51,896 nt of DNA from Candidatus Hydrogenedentota bacterium (GCA_029565395.1 JAKQOG010000097.1:1-51896); one strand, 5' to 3'; positions 28,068 to 36,337 are shown, numbered from the stretch's first letter. Translations and numbers: made by a program. Notes: generated from the sequence alone by a model not told the origin.

Positions 28068-28958
28068 ATGCCGGCTGCTGCTGATCTCTTCCAACTTTAT
28101 GCGTTTGGCGCGACGGATGTTGGCCGCCGACGCGAGGCCAACGAGGACGCTTTCTTTGTCTCGGAAGAGCAGGGGTTGTTCATCGTGAGCGACGGCATGG
28201 GAGGCGCACCGGCGGGAGATCTGGCGTCTGCGGCGGTCGTGCAGACGCTGCCGCTGCAGGTGGCGGCGAAACGCATGGCATGGATCCTGGGCAAAGCACC
28301 TGATCCCCAGAATGTTGGAGAAGGCCTTGTGCAGGCGATAGGCTATGTAAACGACATGCTGCTGGAGAAAACACGAGGCATCCCGGAGAGTGAAGGCTTG
28401 GGCGCAACGGTAGTGGCGGGGTTATACGCGGGACAAGGCGTTCTGGCGGTGGCGCATTTGGGCGACAGCCGGGCGTATCTGCTGCGGAATGGATATTTTG
28501 AACTGCTAACGAACGACCACACGATGGCCAACATGCTGTTCCGCGCGGGACGGATCAGCCGGGATGAACTGCTGCGTCATCCGGCCCGCCACGTTCTAAC
28601 GCGCCACATAGGCATGGACGATTGCCCGGCCGCGGACATTGGGTTGTTGCCCCTATCCGCTGGCGACCGCATCCTGTTTTGCAGTGATGGCCTGACCGGC
28701 ATGCTCCAGGACGAAGAAATCGGAACCATTCTGACGAATAACAAGGATCGGGAAGAAGCCTGCCGCCATTTGATCGCCCGGGCAAATGAGGAAGGCGGGG
28801 TGGACAATATCACCGTTGTTATCGTGGACGTGGAGGGACCGGAACCATTCGCTGAACAACGCTCCCAAAAGATCGTAGTCCGGGAGAGCATCGGGCAGTC
28901 GCTGGCGGGTTCACACGAAGAAAAGAAACAGGAAGAAGATGCCTTTTTACAACTATAA
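28068..28958 (+). CDS. PP2C-family (PPM) Ser/Thr protein phosphatase
   Basis: The product has 296 residues and all PPM motifs: TDVGRRREANEDAF (D27), VSDGMGG (D42), GATVV, HLGDSRAYL, CSDGLT (D207) and GGVDNITVV (D246). No transmembrane segment is present; the last 45 residues are a charged tail. It should reverse phosphorylation by the FHA-kinase encoded 26 bp downstream and thereby reset signalling to the FHA-sigma54 activator. An AAAGGGG stretch precedes the start codon. Confidence 0.95.
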   Translation: MPAAADLFQLYAFGATDVGRRREANEDAFFVSEEQGLFIVSDGMGGAPAGDLASAAVVQTLPLQVAAKRMAWILGKAPDPQNVGEGLVQAIGYVNDMLLEKTRGIPESEGLGATVVAGLYAGQGVLAVAHLGDSRAYLLRNGYFELLTNDHTMANMLFRAGRISRDELLRHPARHVLTRHIGMDDCPAADIGLLPLSAGDRILFCSDGLTGMLQDEEIGTILTNNKDREEACRHLIARANEEGGVDNITVVIVDVEGPEPFAEQRSQKIVVRESIGQSLAGSHEEKKQEEDAFLQL

Positions 28959-28984
28959 CCAGAAATTGATCGGAAGGTTGAGGC

Positions 28985-30469
28985 ATGGAAAGTAAAGTTT
29001 GTCTCGAAGTTATTGAAGGCAGTTGCAGAGGACAACGCTTCGAATTCGGCGAGCAGGATACGTTCATGATCGGCCGAAACCCCGACTGTAATTGCATCGT
29101 GAAGGGGGATAACACCTTCTCGCGTCATCACCTGTTCTTAGAGATCAACCAGTCGAATGTTACATTGAAAGATCTGGGAAGCTTGAACGGCACGCGTATC
29201 AATGGACGGCCTATTTATGACGGGCGGGGAAAAGACATCCACCCAGAGGAAGCGGTACCCAGCCCGCCACAAGGATTGCGGGATGGCGATCGCATTGAAG
29301 CGGGCAATAATGTCATGATCTTGCATATTAATGGCCCGGCGGTGTGCGTGGATTGCGGCCAGGAAATCCCGGCAAAGGACAAGAATGCCTGTGAATTCAT
29401 CAATGGGGCTTATCTTTGTCTGGCCTGCCGCAAGCGTGAGGATGAAAAGAATAAGCCGGCTAAACCTCAAGAAGACGCAAAACCTGAAAATGTTCGTATG
29501 AACGTGAAGCAACGCGAGATAGCGGAACAGAACCCGGCAGCCGTGCTGGAGGAGTTGGTCCGGGAATTTCTCAATGTGCAAAGTGGCCGTGGTGATATAC
29601 CGGAGATTCAGGGATATACAGAGTTGAAACGGATCGGCGCTGGAGGGTTTGGAATCGTATACAAGGCCAGACGGAAAAGCGATGGCGCAACCGTGGCTCT
29701 GAAAACCATGCTTCAAACGCGAAAACCGGACAGAAGAAAAGCCCTGCTCTTCGAACGCGAAAAGGAAATCATCGGGCAGCTTAAACACCCGAATATTATT
29801 CGGAGCGCATCAGGCGGAATTTGGAACGATATTCATTTCATTGAGATGGACTTTGCGGATGGCGGCAGCATATGGGACATGATGGAGAAGGGGAACAAGC
29901 CGATTGATCTCAAGGTGGCAGTTCCTCTACTCCTGCAAATGCTTGAAGGGCTCGCATATGCCCATGAAGTGGAACTTACGGTAACCACGGAAAAGGGCAA
30001 GAAGAAACAGACGGGTGTCATTCACAGGGATTTGAAACCACCGAATGTCTTATTGGCGCGTGAAGGCGGCATTCTCGTGGCCAAGTTGAGCGATTTCGGT
30101 CTAGCCAAAGCATTCGGAGCGGCCGGCTGTACACAGGGAGCCCTTTCACAAACAGGTGCGGCGTGCGGCACACCCCCTTATATGGCCCCTGAGCATGTGA
30201 CCAATTACAAATACATAAAGCCTGCCACGGATGTTTTTGAAATGGCGGCAACGATTTTTCATATGATCACAGGGCAATTTATCCGGCCCATGCGGGGTCA
30301 GGATCCGTTCAAATGCGTGGTGGAAGTGAAACCGCGAAGAGTTCGTGAATGTATGAGTGGATGCCCGAAATCATTGGCCGACGTTTTGGATACCGCACTG
30401 GCTTGGGATGAAAAAGATCGTTATCCCAATGGCCGTATGTTTTTAAATGCAATGGAAAAGGCACTATAA
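28985..30469 (+). CDS. Soluble FHA-Zn-ribbon-Ser/Thr protein kinase
   Basis: The product has 494 residues. The FHA domain covers 1-118 (R31, S47, H49, N68). A CxxC...CxxC zinc ribbon lies at 121-148. After a charged linker, the kinase domain (210-494) shows GAGGFG (218-223), K240 in VALK, HRDLKPPN (H347, D349), DFG (D370) and APE (401-403). The activation segment contains several Ser and Thr. A Lys-rich insert (about 330-343) precedes the catalytic loop. Unlike most bacterial PknB-type kinases it has no membrane span and no extracellular sensor, so its input is intracellular. The FHA domain may read its own or partner phosphothreonines. It is co-transcribed with the PP2C gene. Confidence 0.95.
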   Translation: MESKVCLEVIEGSCRGQRFEFGEQDTFMIGRNPDCNCIVKGDNTFSRHHLFLEINQSNVTLKDLGSLNGTRINGRPIYDGRGKDIHPEEAVPSPPQGLRDGDRIEAGNNVMILHINGPAVCVDCGQEIPAKDKNACEFINGAYLCLACRKREDEKNKPAKPQEDAKPENVRMNVKQREIAEQNPAAVLEELVREFLNVQSGRGDIPEIQGYTELKRIGAGGFGIVYKARRKSDGATVALKTMLQTRKPDRRKALLFEREKEIIGQLKHPNIIRSASGGIWNDIHFIEMDFADGGSIWDMMEKGNKPIDLKVAVPLLLQMLEGLAYAHEVELTVTTEKGKKKQTGVIHRDLKPPNVLLAREGGILVAKLSDFGLAKAFGAAGCTQGALSQTGAACGTPPYMAPEHVTNYKYIKPATDVFEMAATIFHMITGQFIRPMRGQDPFKCVVEVKPRRVRECMSGCPKSLADVLDTALAWDEKDRYPNGRMFLNAMEKAL

Positions 30470-30486
30470 CAAAGGAAATACACAAT

Positions 30487-31581
30487 ATGGACCTAGGCAT
30501 ATCCTTACAGATTTTGTGGCCGGTGGCGGCGGAGGAAGCCCTTGCAGGCGGGGCAGAAGAAATAGAACCGGGCCATATCCTCTGCGCGGCGCTTAAGGTG
30601 GTCGAGATTGATCCATCGCTTTTTCGGGACGCCCTTCCCAGTCCGGCGCTTCTGGACCGCCTCAAAGATGAACTGCAGGCGTTATCCGAAACATTTAACC
30701 GGAAAGGCATCCAGATTCCAGAAGGTACGACAGGATTCCGCCGGGATCTCCGGTTGTTTCTACGAAAGGAAAATAAGGGAAACCTGACAAACCGGTCTGG
30801 CATCATTCATCGTTCGGAAAAAACGAAAACCGCATTCACCAAGGCGGAGGATGCGGCCCGCAAGCATGGAGAAAGAGAGCTTGGCACCGCCTGGGTCGTC
30901 GATGCGCTATTCGAAAACCCGGATGAAGAACTTGCCAAGGCGCTCATCCAATTCGGCGGCGTCTACTTGGATGTTCAGTCCATCACGCCGGGGGAGGCGG
31001 AAAAATGGATTGATGAACTCGGCAGCGACCTGACCCAACGGGCGCGCGAGGAAAAACCGGATATTGCCAGAATTGCCGCCGTCCGGCACGATGCGGTATG
31101 CCGCGTGCTTGCTGAAAAATTATTCCCCGGCGAACAGGGCAAACCCCGCCCGGCCCTGCTGGTGTCACGCGGAACGCGAACGTCCGCCGCGCTCGTCCGG
31201 GACTTGTCCATTTGGCTGATATCCAATGAACCACCCGGTGGAATACGGCGGGGGCGCGTTATTGAGATCAACGCGGATGCACTTTTGAATCGTAACGGCG
31301 AAACATCCCCTGAAGTGCGTCTGGAAGAGATATTCCGGTACGCCAAGGAGTGGAAAAACATGGTGCTGTTCTTTGACAATGCTCACCGGTATCTCGCTCC
31401 GAAACCGGCCAACAGCGCCGTTCCCCGCCGATTGCGCGGGCTGCTGAAAGAACATAACGTTCCCTGCATCCTGGGAATGACGCACCAACAGTACGAGGCC
31501 GCCTCGGATGCACTTTCGGAATGGAGCGGCCTCCTCAAACCGTTATGGATTCATGATATGAATCCCGATTTCCAGCTATGA
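30487..31581 (+). CDS. Clp-N domain protein with degenerate ClpA/B-D1-like (pseudo-ATPase) domain
   Basis: The product has 364 residues. Residues 1-160 resemble the double Clp-N repeat. Residues 190-364 follow the order of a ClpA/B first ATPase domain. Walker A is replaced by VSRGTRTSA (227-235, no GKT). Walker B reads VLFFDNAH (D297, N298 instead of DE). The expected arginine-finger run ALERRF is replaced by EWSGLLK. It therefore probably cannot hydrolyse ATP. It ends where a D2 domain would begin, and an intact D2-like ring is present in the neighbouring fusion protease. A regulatory or adaptor subunit for that protease is a reasonable inference. It starts 17 bp after the kinase stop. Confidence 0.8.
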   Translation: MDLGISLQILWPVAAEEALAGGAEEIEPGHILCAALKVVEIDPSLFRDALPSPALLDRLKDELQALSETFNRKGIQIPEGTTGFRRDLRLFLRKENKGNLTNRSGIIHRSEKTKTAFTKAEDAARKHGERELGTAWVVDALFENPDEELAKALIQFGGVYLDVQSITPGEAEKWIDELGSDLTQRAREEKPDIARIAAVRHDAVCRVLAEKLFPGEQGKPRPALLVSRGTRTSAALVRDLSIWLISNEPPGGIRRGRVIEINADALLNRNGETSPEVRLEEIFRYAKEWKNMVLFFDNAHRYLAPKPANSAVPRRLRGLLKEHNVPCILGMTHQQYEAASDALSEWSGLLKPLWIHDMNPDFQL

Positions 31582-31733
31582 TCCACGAATTGATTAACTT
31601 AGAACGCACTGTACCTCTTAACGCAGGGGGACAAAAAGCTAGTGTGACCGTCGGACAATCCATGAAAAGAGAATTGGATGAGTCCATTTTGAGATGGCAG
31701 GTTGTAAGACCTGATGAAATGGGAATAAAGTGA
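31578..31733 (+). CDS. Small ORF of 51 residues, translationally coupled (ATGA) to the pseudo-Clp gene
   Basis: The ATG at 31578 overlaps the TGA of the preceding gene, the same 4-bp overlap seen inside the vWA operon. The predicted product begins MIHELINLERTVPL and ends at the TGA at 31731. It is charged, with no membrane segment and no recognised family. Coupling makes it plausible; its short length keeps confidence low. Confidence 0.45.
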   Translation: MIHELINLERTVPLNAGGQKASVTVGQSMKRELDESILRWQVVRPDEMGIK

Positions 31734-31828
31734 ACAGAAGAATACGAAAGCGGGGACGCAGGCTTGGCGATAGGCCTCATGCAGGGTGCCAGCCCGACAC
31801 GGCCCGCACGTAACTTCAAGAAGGAATC

Positions 31829-32983
31829 ATGACAATGGCTTTGATACCTATGAAAGAAATCCTGGACGCGGCCGAAGACGGCAAGTATGGCGTACCAGCG
31901 TTGAACATCAACGAGATGCTTCAACTGCAAGCGTATTTGAACGCAGCGTTCGAGTTAAGGTCGCCCGTGATCTTGCAGGCGAGCATGGGCTCCCGTCAAT
32001 TCACGGGGTGGCTGTCCAAGGGAAACCCGAATGCGAACCTTGGCGCAGCGGTTACAATGGGCATGATCAAGACGTTCCTGGAACAATACCGGTGTGAGTA
32101 CGGATACGACGTCCCTGTGTCCATTACACTGGATCACGGCCCCAATTTCGAGGAATGCAAAGGAGCCATCGACAACGGATTTCCGTCTGTAATGATCGAC
32201 GGATCGATCGACTATTCGCGGAAGAACGAGAAGGGCAAGAACCCCGCCCGGTCTCTCGAAGAAAACATCCGGGTCACGCGCGAAGTGGTCGAGTATGCCC
32301 ACGCGAGAGGCGTTTCCGTCGAAGGCGAACTGGGCACGTTGGGCGGTATTGAAGACGAGACAGCGGCAGAAACTGTTCATTTGACTGATCCGGACGAAGT
32401 CGAGCGCTTTGTCAAAGAAACAGACTGCGATGCGCTTGCCGTGGCTATCGGGACTTCACACGGGGCGTACAAATTCCCGGGCGAGGTGAAACTGGCCCTT
32501 GAACTCGTGCCTGTAATCCATGCCAGGGCGGGCAATGCACGGCTCGTGATGCACGGCTCCTCAAGCGTCCCGGCTGATCTCGTTGCCATGGTGGATGAGT
32601 TCCCCGTGATCCGGCTTCTCGGCGGTACCCTTAGCATCAACGGCCTCTTCAATCCCGCCATGGAGAAACCGGAAACGCGCCAATACAAGATATCGGATCC
32701 CAGCGAAATGGCGCGGCTTGGCGCGGACCTGGCCTCCTTTTCCTGCTTGAAAAAATCCTCTGGCGTCCCCATGGAGCACATTCAAGCCGCGATCAAGTCC
32801 GGTGTCCGCAAGATCAACGTGGATACCGATGGCCGTATCGGCACCACGGGCGCCATTCGCAAATTTATGGCCGAGAACCCCGGAGAATTTGACCAGCGCA
32901 AATATTTTAACGCCGCACGTGCCGCTCTCTACAAAATGGCCGTGGAAAAGATAAAGGGATTCGGCTCCGTTGGAAAAGCATAG
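31829..32983 (+). CDS. fba: Class II fructose-1,6-bisphosphate aldolase
   Basis: The product has 384 residues. Zinc-site and active-site motifs are clear: TLDHGP (catalytic Asp and zinc His), VEGELGTLGG, AIGTSHGAYKF (zinc His) and LVMHGSSSVP (phosphate binding and zinc His). INVDTDGR is also conserved. It interconverts fructose-1,6-bisphosphate with dihydroxyacetone phosphate and glyceraldehyde-3-phosphate in the cytosol. AAGGA before the ATG fixes the start. It follows the signalling operon on the same strand after 95 bp but looks like ordinary metabolism. Confidence 0.95.
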   Translation: MTMALIPMKEILDAAEDGKYGVPALNINEMLQLQAYLNAAFELRSPVILQASMGSRQFTGWLSKGNPNANLGAAVTMGMIKTFLEQYRCEYGYDVPVSITLDHGPNFEECKGAIDNGFPSVMIDGSIDYSRKNEKGKNPARSLEENIRVTREVVEYAHARGVSVEGELGTLGGIEDETAAETVHLTDPDEVERFVKETDCDALAVAIGTSHGAYKFPGEVKLALELVPVIHARAGNARLVMHGSSSVPADLVAMVDEFPVIRLLGGTLSINGLFNPAMEKPETRQYKISDPSEMARLGADLASFSCLKKSSGVPMEHIQAAIKSGVRKINVDTDGRIGTTGAIRKFMAENPGEFDQRKYFNAARAALYKMAVEKIKGFGSVGKA

Positions 32984-33113
32984 AAGCGACATTCTTTTTT
33001 AACTGTAAAATCGCGAAACCCCGGCCGGCTTACAAATCCCCGTGGATTTGCGCATAGGCAAGGACCAAGATGACACGTACATCCGTGACGTGGAGATGAC
33101 GTGCGTTGGTGCA
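32984..33113. other. Intergenic stretch with a small inverted repeat
   Basis: After the aldolase stop there is a T-run (CTTTTTT, about 32994-33000) and a perfect hairpin CAAATCC-CCGT-GGATTTG at 33033-33050. No gene or recognised RNA is seen. Confidence 0.4.
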
Positions 33114-33159
33114 TTAAATAAAAGAGGCGCAAGAGTGGTATTTCATACTCCCTTGAGCC
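33114..33159 (-). terminator. Terminator of the lipoprotein gene (minus strand)
   Basis: On the minus strand an imperfect stem forms between the complements of 33147-33159 and 33126-33136. It is followed by TCTTTTATTT, a good U-rich tail. It lies about 50 bp downstream of the lipoprotein stop codon. Confidence 0.6.
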
Positions 33160-33188
33160 TCAATGCTTTCCATGGTGGACGATACAAG
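33159..33188 (-). repeat. tRNA 3'-end remnant matching the tRNA-Val locus
   Basis: The 30 bp at 33159-33188 match 35094-35123 at 26 positions. That covers the tRNA-Val acceptor-stem 3' side, the encoded CCA and the spacer before its terminator. The remaining tRNA is absent. The two copies are in the same orientation and bracket about 1.9 kb holding one lipoprotein gene, as an attachment-site duplication would. A decayed tandem tRNA copy is the alternative. Confidence 0.55.
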
Positions 33189-33210
33189 TAGAATGAAGCC
33201 TTGGCCTGTA

Positions 33211-34800
33211 CTATTTCTTGTGGAACACAATTACCTGGTCGAAGATGAGTTCGGCGGCATCCGGGCCGACGTTGGTTCCCGGTTCCAAATAAGCGCGAAA
33301 TCCAACACAGAATTTTTCCAAGGGGATGCGATCGCAGTCCGGGGCGGGAACCTGTGTTTCGTTTGCGCCTGCGGCGGCTTGCCGGCTGGTGACCCACGCA
33401 TAGAAGAGGTCCGCGTTTGGATCGTTCGGGAGATAGGCGCCCGCCGTACCGCACAGGCCGTTTTCATCCGCGTCGCTGATGGAGAACAATCCATCGTAGA
33501 TAAGGGGCTGTTCCTCCTCTGGAAAGTATTGATAGATGCCCTTCCCGGCATCCGGCGACAGATCGCTCGAATACAGGGTAAGACTCGAATACGTCGACTT
33601 GCCCGTCAACGCATGGACGGGGCCATACACCACCGCAAAATCGTCGGGACCAAGTTCAAAATCAGACGAACGCAGGTAGATGGTGTCGCGGGTTTCGCCA
33701 AGGCCATCCAGTTCCCGTTGAATATACTCGTATCCGTCATAGAGCCACACATACGAATCGAGTTCGATGGCCTCATAGTCTTCCGCCGCGTATTGGGCGA
33801 GGATGGCGTCGCGAAGATTTTCCATGGTGTTGGTATATTGATGTTCCGTGATGCCCGTGCCGCGCGAACGCAGCGTCGGCGCCGGATACGGATTAAGCTG
33901 TGCGCCGGTCAGCGGCGTGGTGGGCGATACACGGTAGACATGGCCGCGGAAATTGCTTTCATACGGCGGCGCCACGAATTCCACCCCATCTTCCGTGATC
34001 GTGTATATAGGCTCCACCTGTGTGCCCGGGAAATAGGCGGCGTCATCCGCCGGATCATCGAAAAACGCAACGCGGTGCAAGGACGTAAATATATCGTCCG
34101 TGGCGCCTGCGCCCATCCGCAGATATTGCGACGGAAGAACGGAAACATTGATGACATCCGAGGTGGCGCCGGCGCCCAGCAGTGCATTGCACACACGATC
34201 CGCTACGCCTTTGTCCGCGGCGTAAATAATGATTGTCTCGCTGTCAAACGGGGAACCGGTCTTTTTCCCGTCCCGGCTGCGGCCCGTTTTGATGGTCATG
34301 TTGTTGATGGCATCGCCCACATCCGCATAGACCCGTTTGTAAGAGTTTATTTCCTCGTTATGGTACATCCAATGGGCATATCGCAGGCCAAGATACATTT
34401 GATACCCGAAATACTTGCAGGGGGGCGGGGTGTATCCCACAAATACGAGGGCTTCGTCCGCCCGCAGGCGCGAGCCAAAGGGATAGGGATCTATAAGCCC
34501 CGCCGGCTGATTCGGCGCGGGCGGAAGCAGGTATACGCAATACGGGGTGCTTTTATTAAAGGCATAGCACGAAGGCGTTATGTTGTCGCAAAACAGTTCC
34601 ACGGGGTTGGCCTCATTGAGACGCCCTTCCTGAACGGTGAACCCATCGTTTTGGAGAAGTTGCACAAACTGGGTAATGTTGCCAAAGGTGCCCGGCGCCG
34701 CCGGAGGAGGACAGGACATAAGAACCGTGGCAAGAACAAATACTATGGCGAAGGCAACCAGGCTCACTCCCACTACGTTTCGGAAAATTTGTTTACGCAT
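33211..34800 (-). CDS. Predicted secreted lipoprotein of unknown function
   Basis: The frame opens at 34896, but the ATG at 34800 has AAAGGGA at good distance and gives a normal signal peptide, so the first 32 residues are left out. The signal ends in LMSC, a lipobox. The mature part of about 500 residues starts with a Pro-rich stretch (CPPPAAPG) and contains repeated Tyr, Trp and Asp clusters. I recognise no catalytic motif. The size and globular composition suggest an outer-surface enzyme or binding protein. It is flanked by a tRNA gene on one side and a tRNA fragment on the other. Confidence 0.75.
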   Translation of the reverse strand: MRKQIFRNVVGVSLVAFAIVFVLATVLMSCPPPAAPGTFGNITQFVQLLQNDGFTVQEGRLNEANPVELFCDNITPSCYAFNKSTPYCVYLLPPAPNQPAGLIDPYPFGSRLRADEALVFVGYTPPPCKYFGYQMYLGLRYAHWMYHNEEINSYKRVYADVGDAINNMTIKTGRSRDGKKTGSPFDSETIIIYAADKGVADRVCNALLGAGATSDVINVSVLPSQYLRMGAGATDDIFTSLHRVAFFDDPADDAAYFPGTQVEPIYTITEDGVEFVAPPYESNFRGHVYRVSPTTPLTGAQLNPYPAPTLRSRGTGITEHQYTNTMENLRDAILAQYAAEDYEAIELDSYVWLYDGYEYIQRELDGLGETRDTIYLRSSDFELGPDDFAVVYGPVHALTGKSTYSSLTLYSSDLSPDAGKGIYQYFPEEEQPLIYDGLFSISDADENGLCGTAGAYLPNDPNADLFYAWVTSRQAAAGANETQVPAPDCDRIPLEKFCVGFRAYLEPGTNVGPDAAELIFDQVIVFHKK

Positions 34801-34872
34801 AGTCATCCCTTTCCCACATTCAGTTATGTGCCGCCAAACCGGCACAACGTTGTATGCAAGCACTCCAGACCC

Positions 34873-34905
34873 ATTATAAAGGCATCTCTGATTCAAGAAT
34901 CAAAT
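34873..34905 (-). promoter_or_regulatory. Sigma70-type promoter of the lipoprotein gene with overlapping inverted repeat
   Basis: A perfect -10 (TATAAT, complement of 34873-34878) follows a TTGATT-type -35 at a long 19-bp spacing. The inverted repeat TGATTC-AA-GAATCA (34889-34902) overlaps the -35 and spacer and could be a repressor site. Confidence 0.45.
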
Positions 34906-35052
34906 GGCTCGGATAATTGACCAACAGCATGATTCAACACTTGGCTAGGCCGTGATGATTCAAACAAGGACCCTGATTTTTTCCTCGTACATAAATATGA
35001 GATATTGGCTCTGAAAAAATTAGTTACAATGAAGTTACATTCGTTCAAGAGG

Positions 35053-35093
35053 AAAACAAAAACGCCAACAGGTATTGCTATAACCTGCTGGCG
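35053..35093 (-). terminator. Intrinsic terminator of the tRNA-Val gene
   Basis: On the minus strand an 11-bp stem (one G-U pair) forms between the complements of 35083-35093 and 35063-35073 with a 9-nt loop. TTTTTGTTTT follows directly. It lies 14 bp after the CCA end. Confidence 0.85.
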
Positions 35094-35107
35094 CTCAATA
35101 CGTTCTA

Positions 35108-35184
35108 TGGTGGGCGATACAAGGCTCGAACTTGTGACCTCCGCCGTGTGAAGACGGCGCTCTAACCAACTGAGCTAATCGCCC
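35108..35184 (-). tRNA. tRNA-Val (anticodon CAC), CCA encoded
   Basis: The minus strand folds as a full cloverleaf. The acceptor is GGGCGAT/ATCGCCC, the D-arm GCTC/GAGC, and the anticodon stem CCGTC/GGCGG with loop TTCACAC (U33, anticodon CAC). The T-arm is ACAAG-TTCGAGC-CTTGT, with discriminator A and a genomic CCA. The reading frame of the anticodon loop is unambiguous because position 26 and the five stem pairs fit. Confidence 0.93.
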
Positions 35185-35198
35185 AAAAACAGAAAAGT

Positions 35199-35228
35199 AT
35201 CGTACCATAGAGCGGCGGTTTGGGTCAA
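35199..35228 (-). promoter_or_regulatory. Sigma70-type promoter of tRNA-Val
   Basis: TTGACC-N18-TACGAT on the minus strand ends 15 bp before the mature tRNA 5' end. That gives a very short leader, as usual for tRNA genes. Confidence 0.55.
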
Positions 35229-35327
35229 ACGAAGGGAATGCGCAAGGATGGTGGGCGGATAGATGATGAGGAAAGAATGTTTGTTCTGAATAAAATGCCG
35301 TGTGGGATTTGTTTCAGAGGTAAAGGT

Positions 35328-35356
35328 TTGGTTAAGCATGGAACAAGTGGTATAAT
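35328..35356 (+). promoter_or_regulatory. Sigma70-type promoter of the DUF362 gene
   Basis: TTGGTT-N17-TATAAT has a perfect -10 and optimal spacing, with the predicted start about 45 bp upstream of the ATG at 35408. An AGGAGG Shine-Dalgarno follows at 35394-35399. Confidence 0.7.
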
Positions 35357-35407
35357 TTCACGAAGTAACATGTAAATTAACGGGTTCAGCAACAGGAGGA
35401 TGTAACA

Positions 35408-36337
35408 ATGTCCAATCAGACCCGCCGTCAGTTTTTACAAACGTCTGCTCTTGCCACGGGGGCGCTTGCCTTGGGGCCGTTGGCCTCGTTCGCACAGGAT
35501 GCGCCAAAACCCCTGGATATGACCATTGCCCGGTGGAAAGGGGCCGCTGACGTGAATATGGGCGAGATGGCCGCGAAGCTCACGCAACAGGCGATGGAGG
35601 CGCTTGGCGGGATGAAGCGGTTTGTGAAGGCGGGGGACGTGGTGTGGGTCAAGCCGAATATTGGCTGGGACCGGACTCCGGAACAAGCGGCGAATACGAA
35701 CCCGGACGTAGTGAAAACATTAATCAAGATGTGCCTGGAGGCGGGGGCCAAAACAGTGAAGGTCGGCGATAATCCCTGCCACGATGCGCAAAAGAGTTAT
35801 GCGAATAGTGGTATTGCGGTGGCCACGAAAGACATCGGCGGCGAAGTCGTGTTCCTCGACAAGAACCGTTTCAAGGAGATGGAAATCGGTGGTGAGGTAT
35901 TGAAGAGCATTCCAGTGTACCCGGATATTGTTGAGTGCGATCTGGTCATCAGTGTGCCCGTGACAAAACATCATAGTTCCACGACGGTAACGCTGTGCAT
36001 GAAAAACTACATGGGCGTCATTGAGAACCGCCGGAAATTCCACCAGGATCTGCCGGGCTGCATCCGCGACATGACAGCGTTCATGAAGCCGCGGTTGTCG
36101 GTGCTGGATGCGACGCGGATTCTGACGGCGCATGGCCCGACGGGCGGCGACCTGGCGGATGTGAAACAGATGAACATTGTCGCAGCGGGCACGGACATTG
36201 TCGCGCTTGACGCCTTTGGCTCCGAACTGTTGGGGAACAAACCGGAAGACATCGGCACGGTGGTGGCGGGGCATGCCGCGAAACTTGGCACGATGAAATA
36301 CAAGGAACTGGCCCTGAAGGAGTTGGAAGTGGCGTGA
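35408..36337 (+). CDS. Tat-exported DUF362-family protein
   Basis: The product has 309 residues. The N-terminus carries the twin-arginine motif TRRQFLQ with a hydrophobic stretch and an SFAQ-D cleavage region. The body matches DUF362 (VWVKPNIGW, KHHSSTTVTLCMKNYMG, LSVLDATRIL). DUF362 proteins are often linked to Fe-S electron carriers, but their reaction is not established. It overlaps the ferredoxin gene by 4 bp (GTGA), so the two proteins probably act together in periplasmic or membrane redox chemistry. Confidence 0.88.
   Translation: MSNQTRRQFLQTSALATGALALGPLASFAQDAPKPLDMTIARWKGAADVNMGEMAAKLTQQAMEALGGMKRFVKAGDVVWVKPNIGWDRTPEQAANTNPDVVKTLIKMCLEAGAKTVKVGDNPCHDAQKSYANSGIAVATKDIGGEVVFLDKNRFKEMEIGGEVLKSIPVYPDIVECDLVISVPVTKHHSSTTVTLCMKNYMGVIENRRKFHQDLPGCIRDMTAFMKPRLSVLDATRILTAHGPTGGDLADVKQMNIVAAGTDIVALDAFGSELLGNKPEDIGTVVAGHAAKLGTMKYKELALKELEVA

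Noticed and set aside
14087..31581. Type VI secretion cluster (FHA, kinase, PP2C and Clp ATPase are typical T6SS parts)
   Set aside because: No sheath, baseplate, Hcp, VgrG or TssJLM genes are present, and the Clp proteins here are not ClpV-like.
32929..33132. 67-residue minus-strand ORF after the aldolase gene
   Set aside because: It overlaps the aldolase end and intergenic hairpins, has no ribosome-binding site and is Cys/Arg-rich as random frames often are.
33163..34920. 585-residue open frame on the plus strand opposite the lipoprotein gene
   Set aside because: It has no signal or domain and is Arg/Ile-rich as antisense frames often are. The minus frame has a lipobox, promoter, Shine-Dalgarno and terminator.
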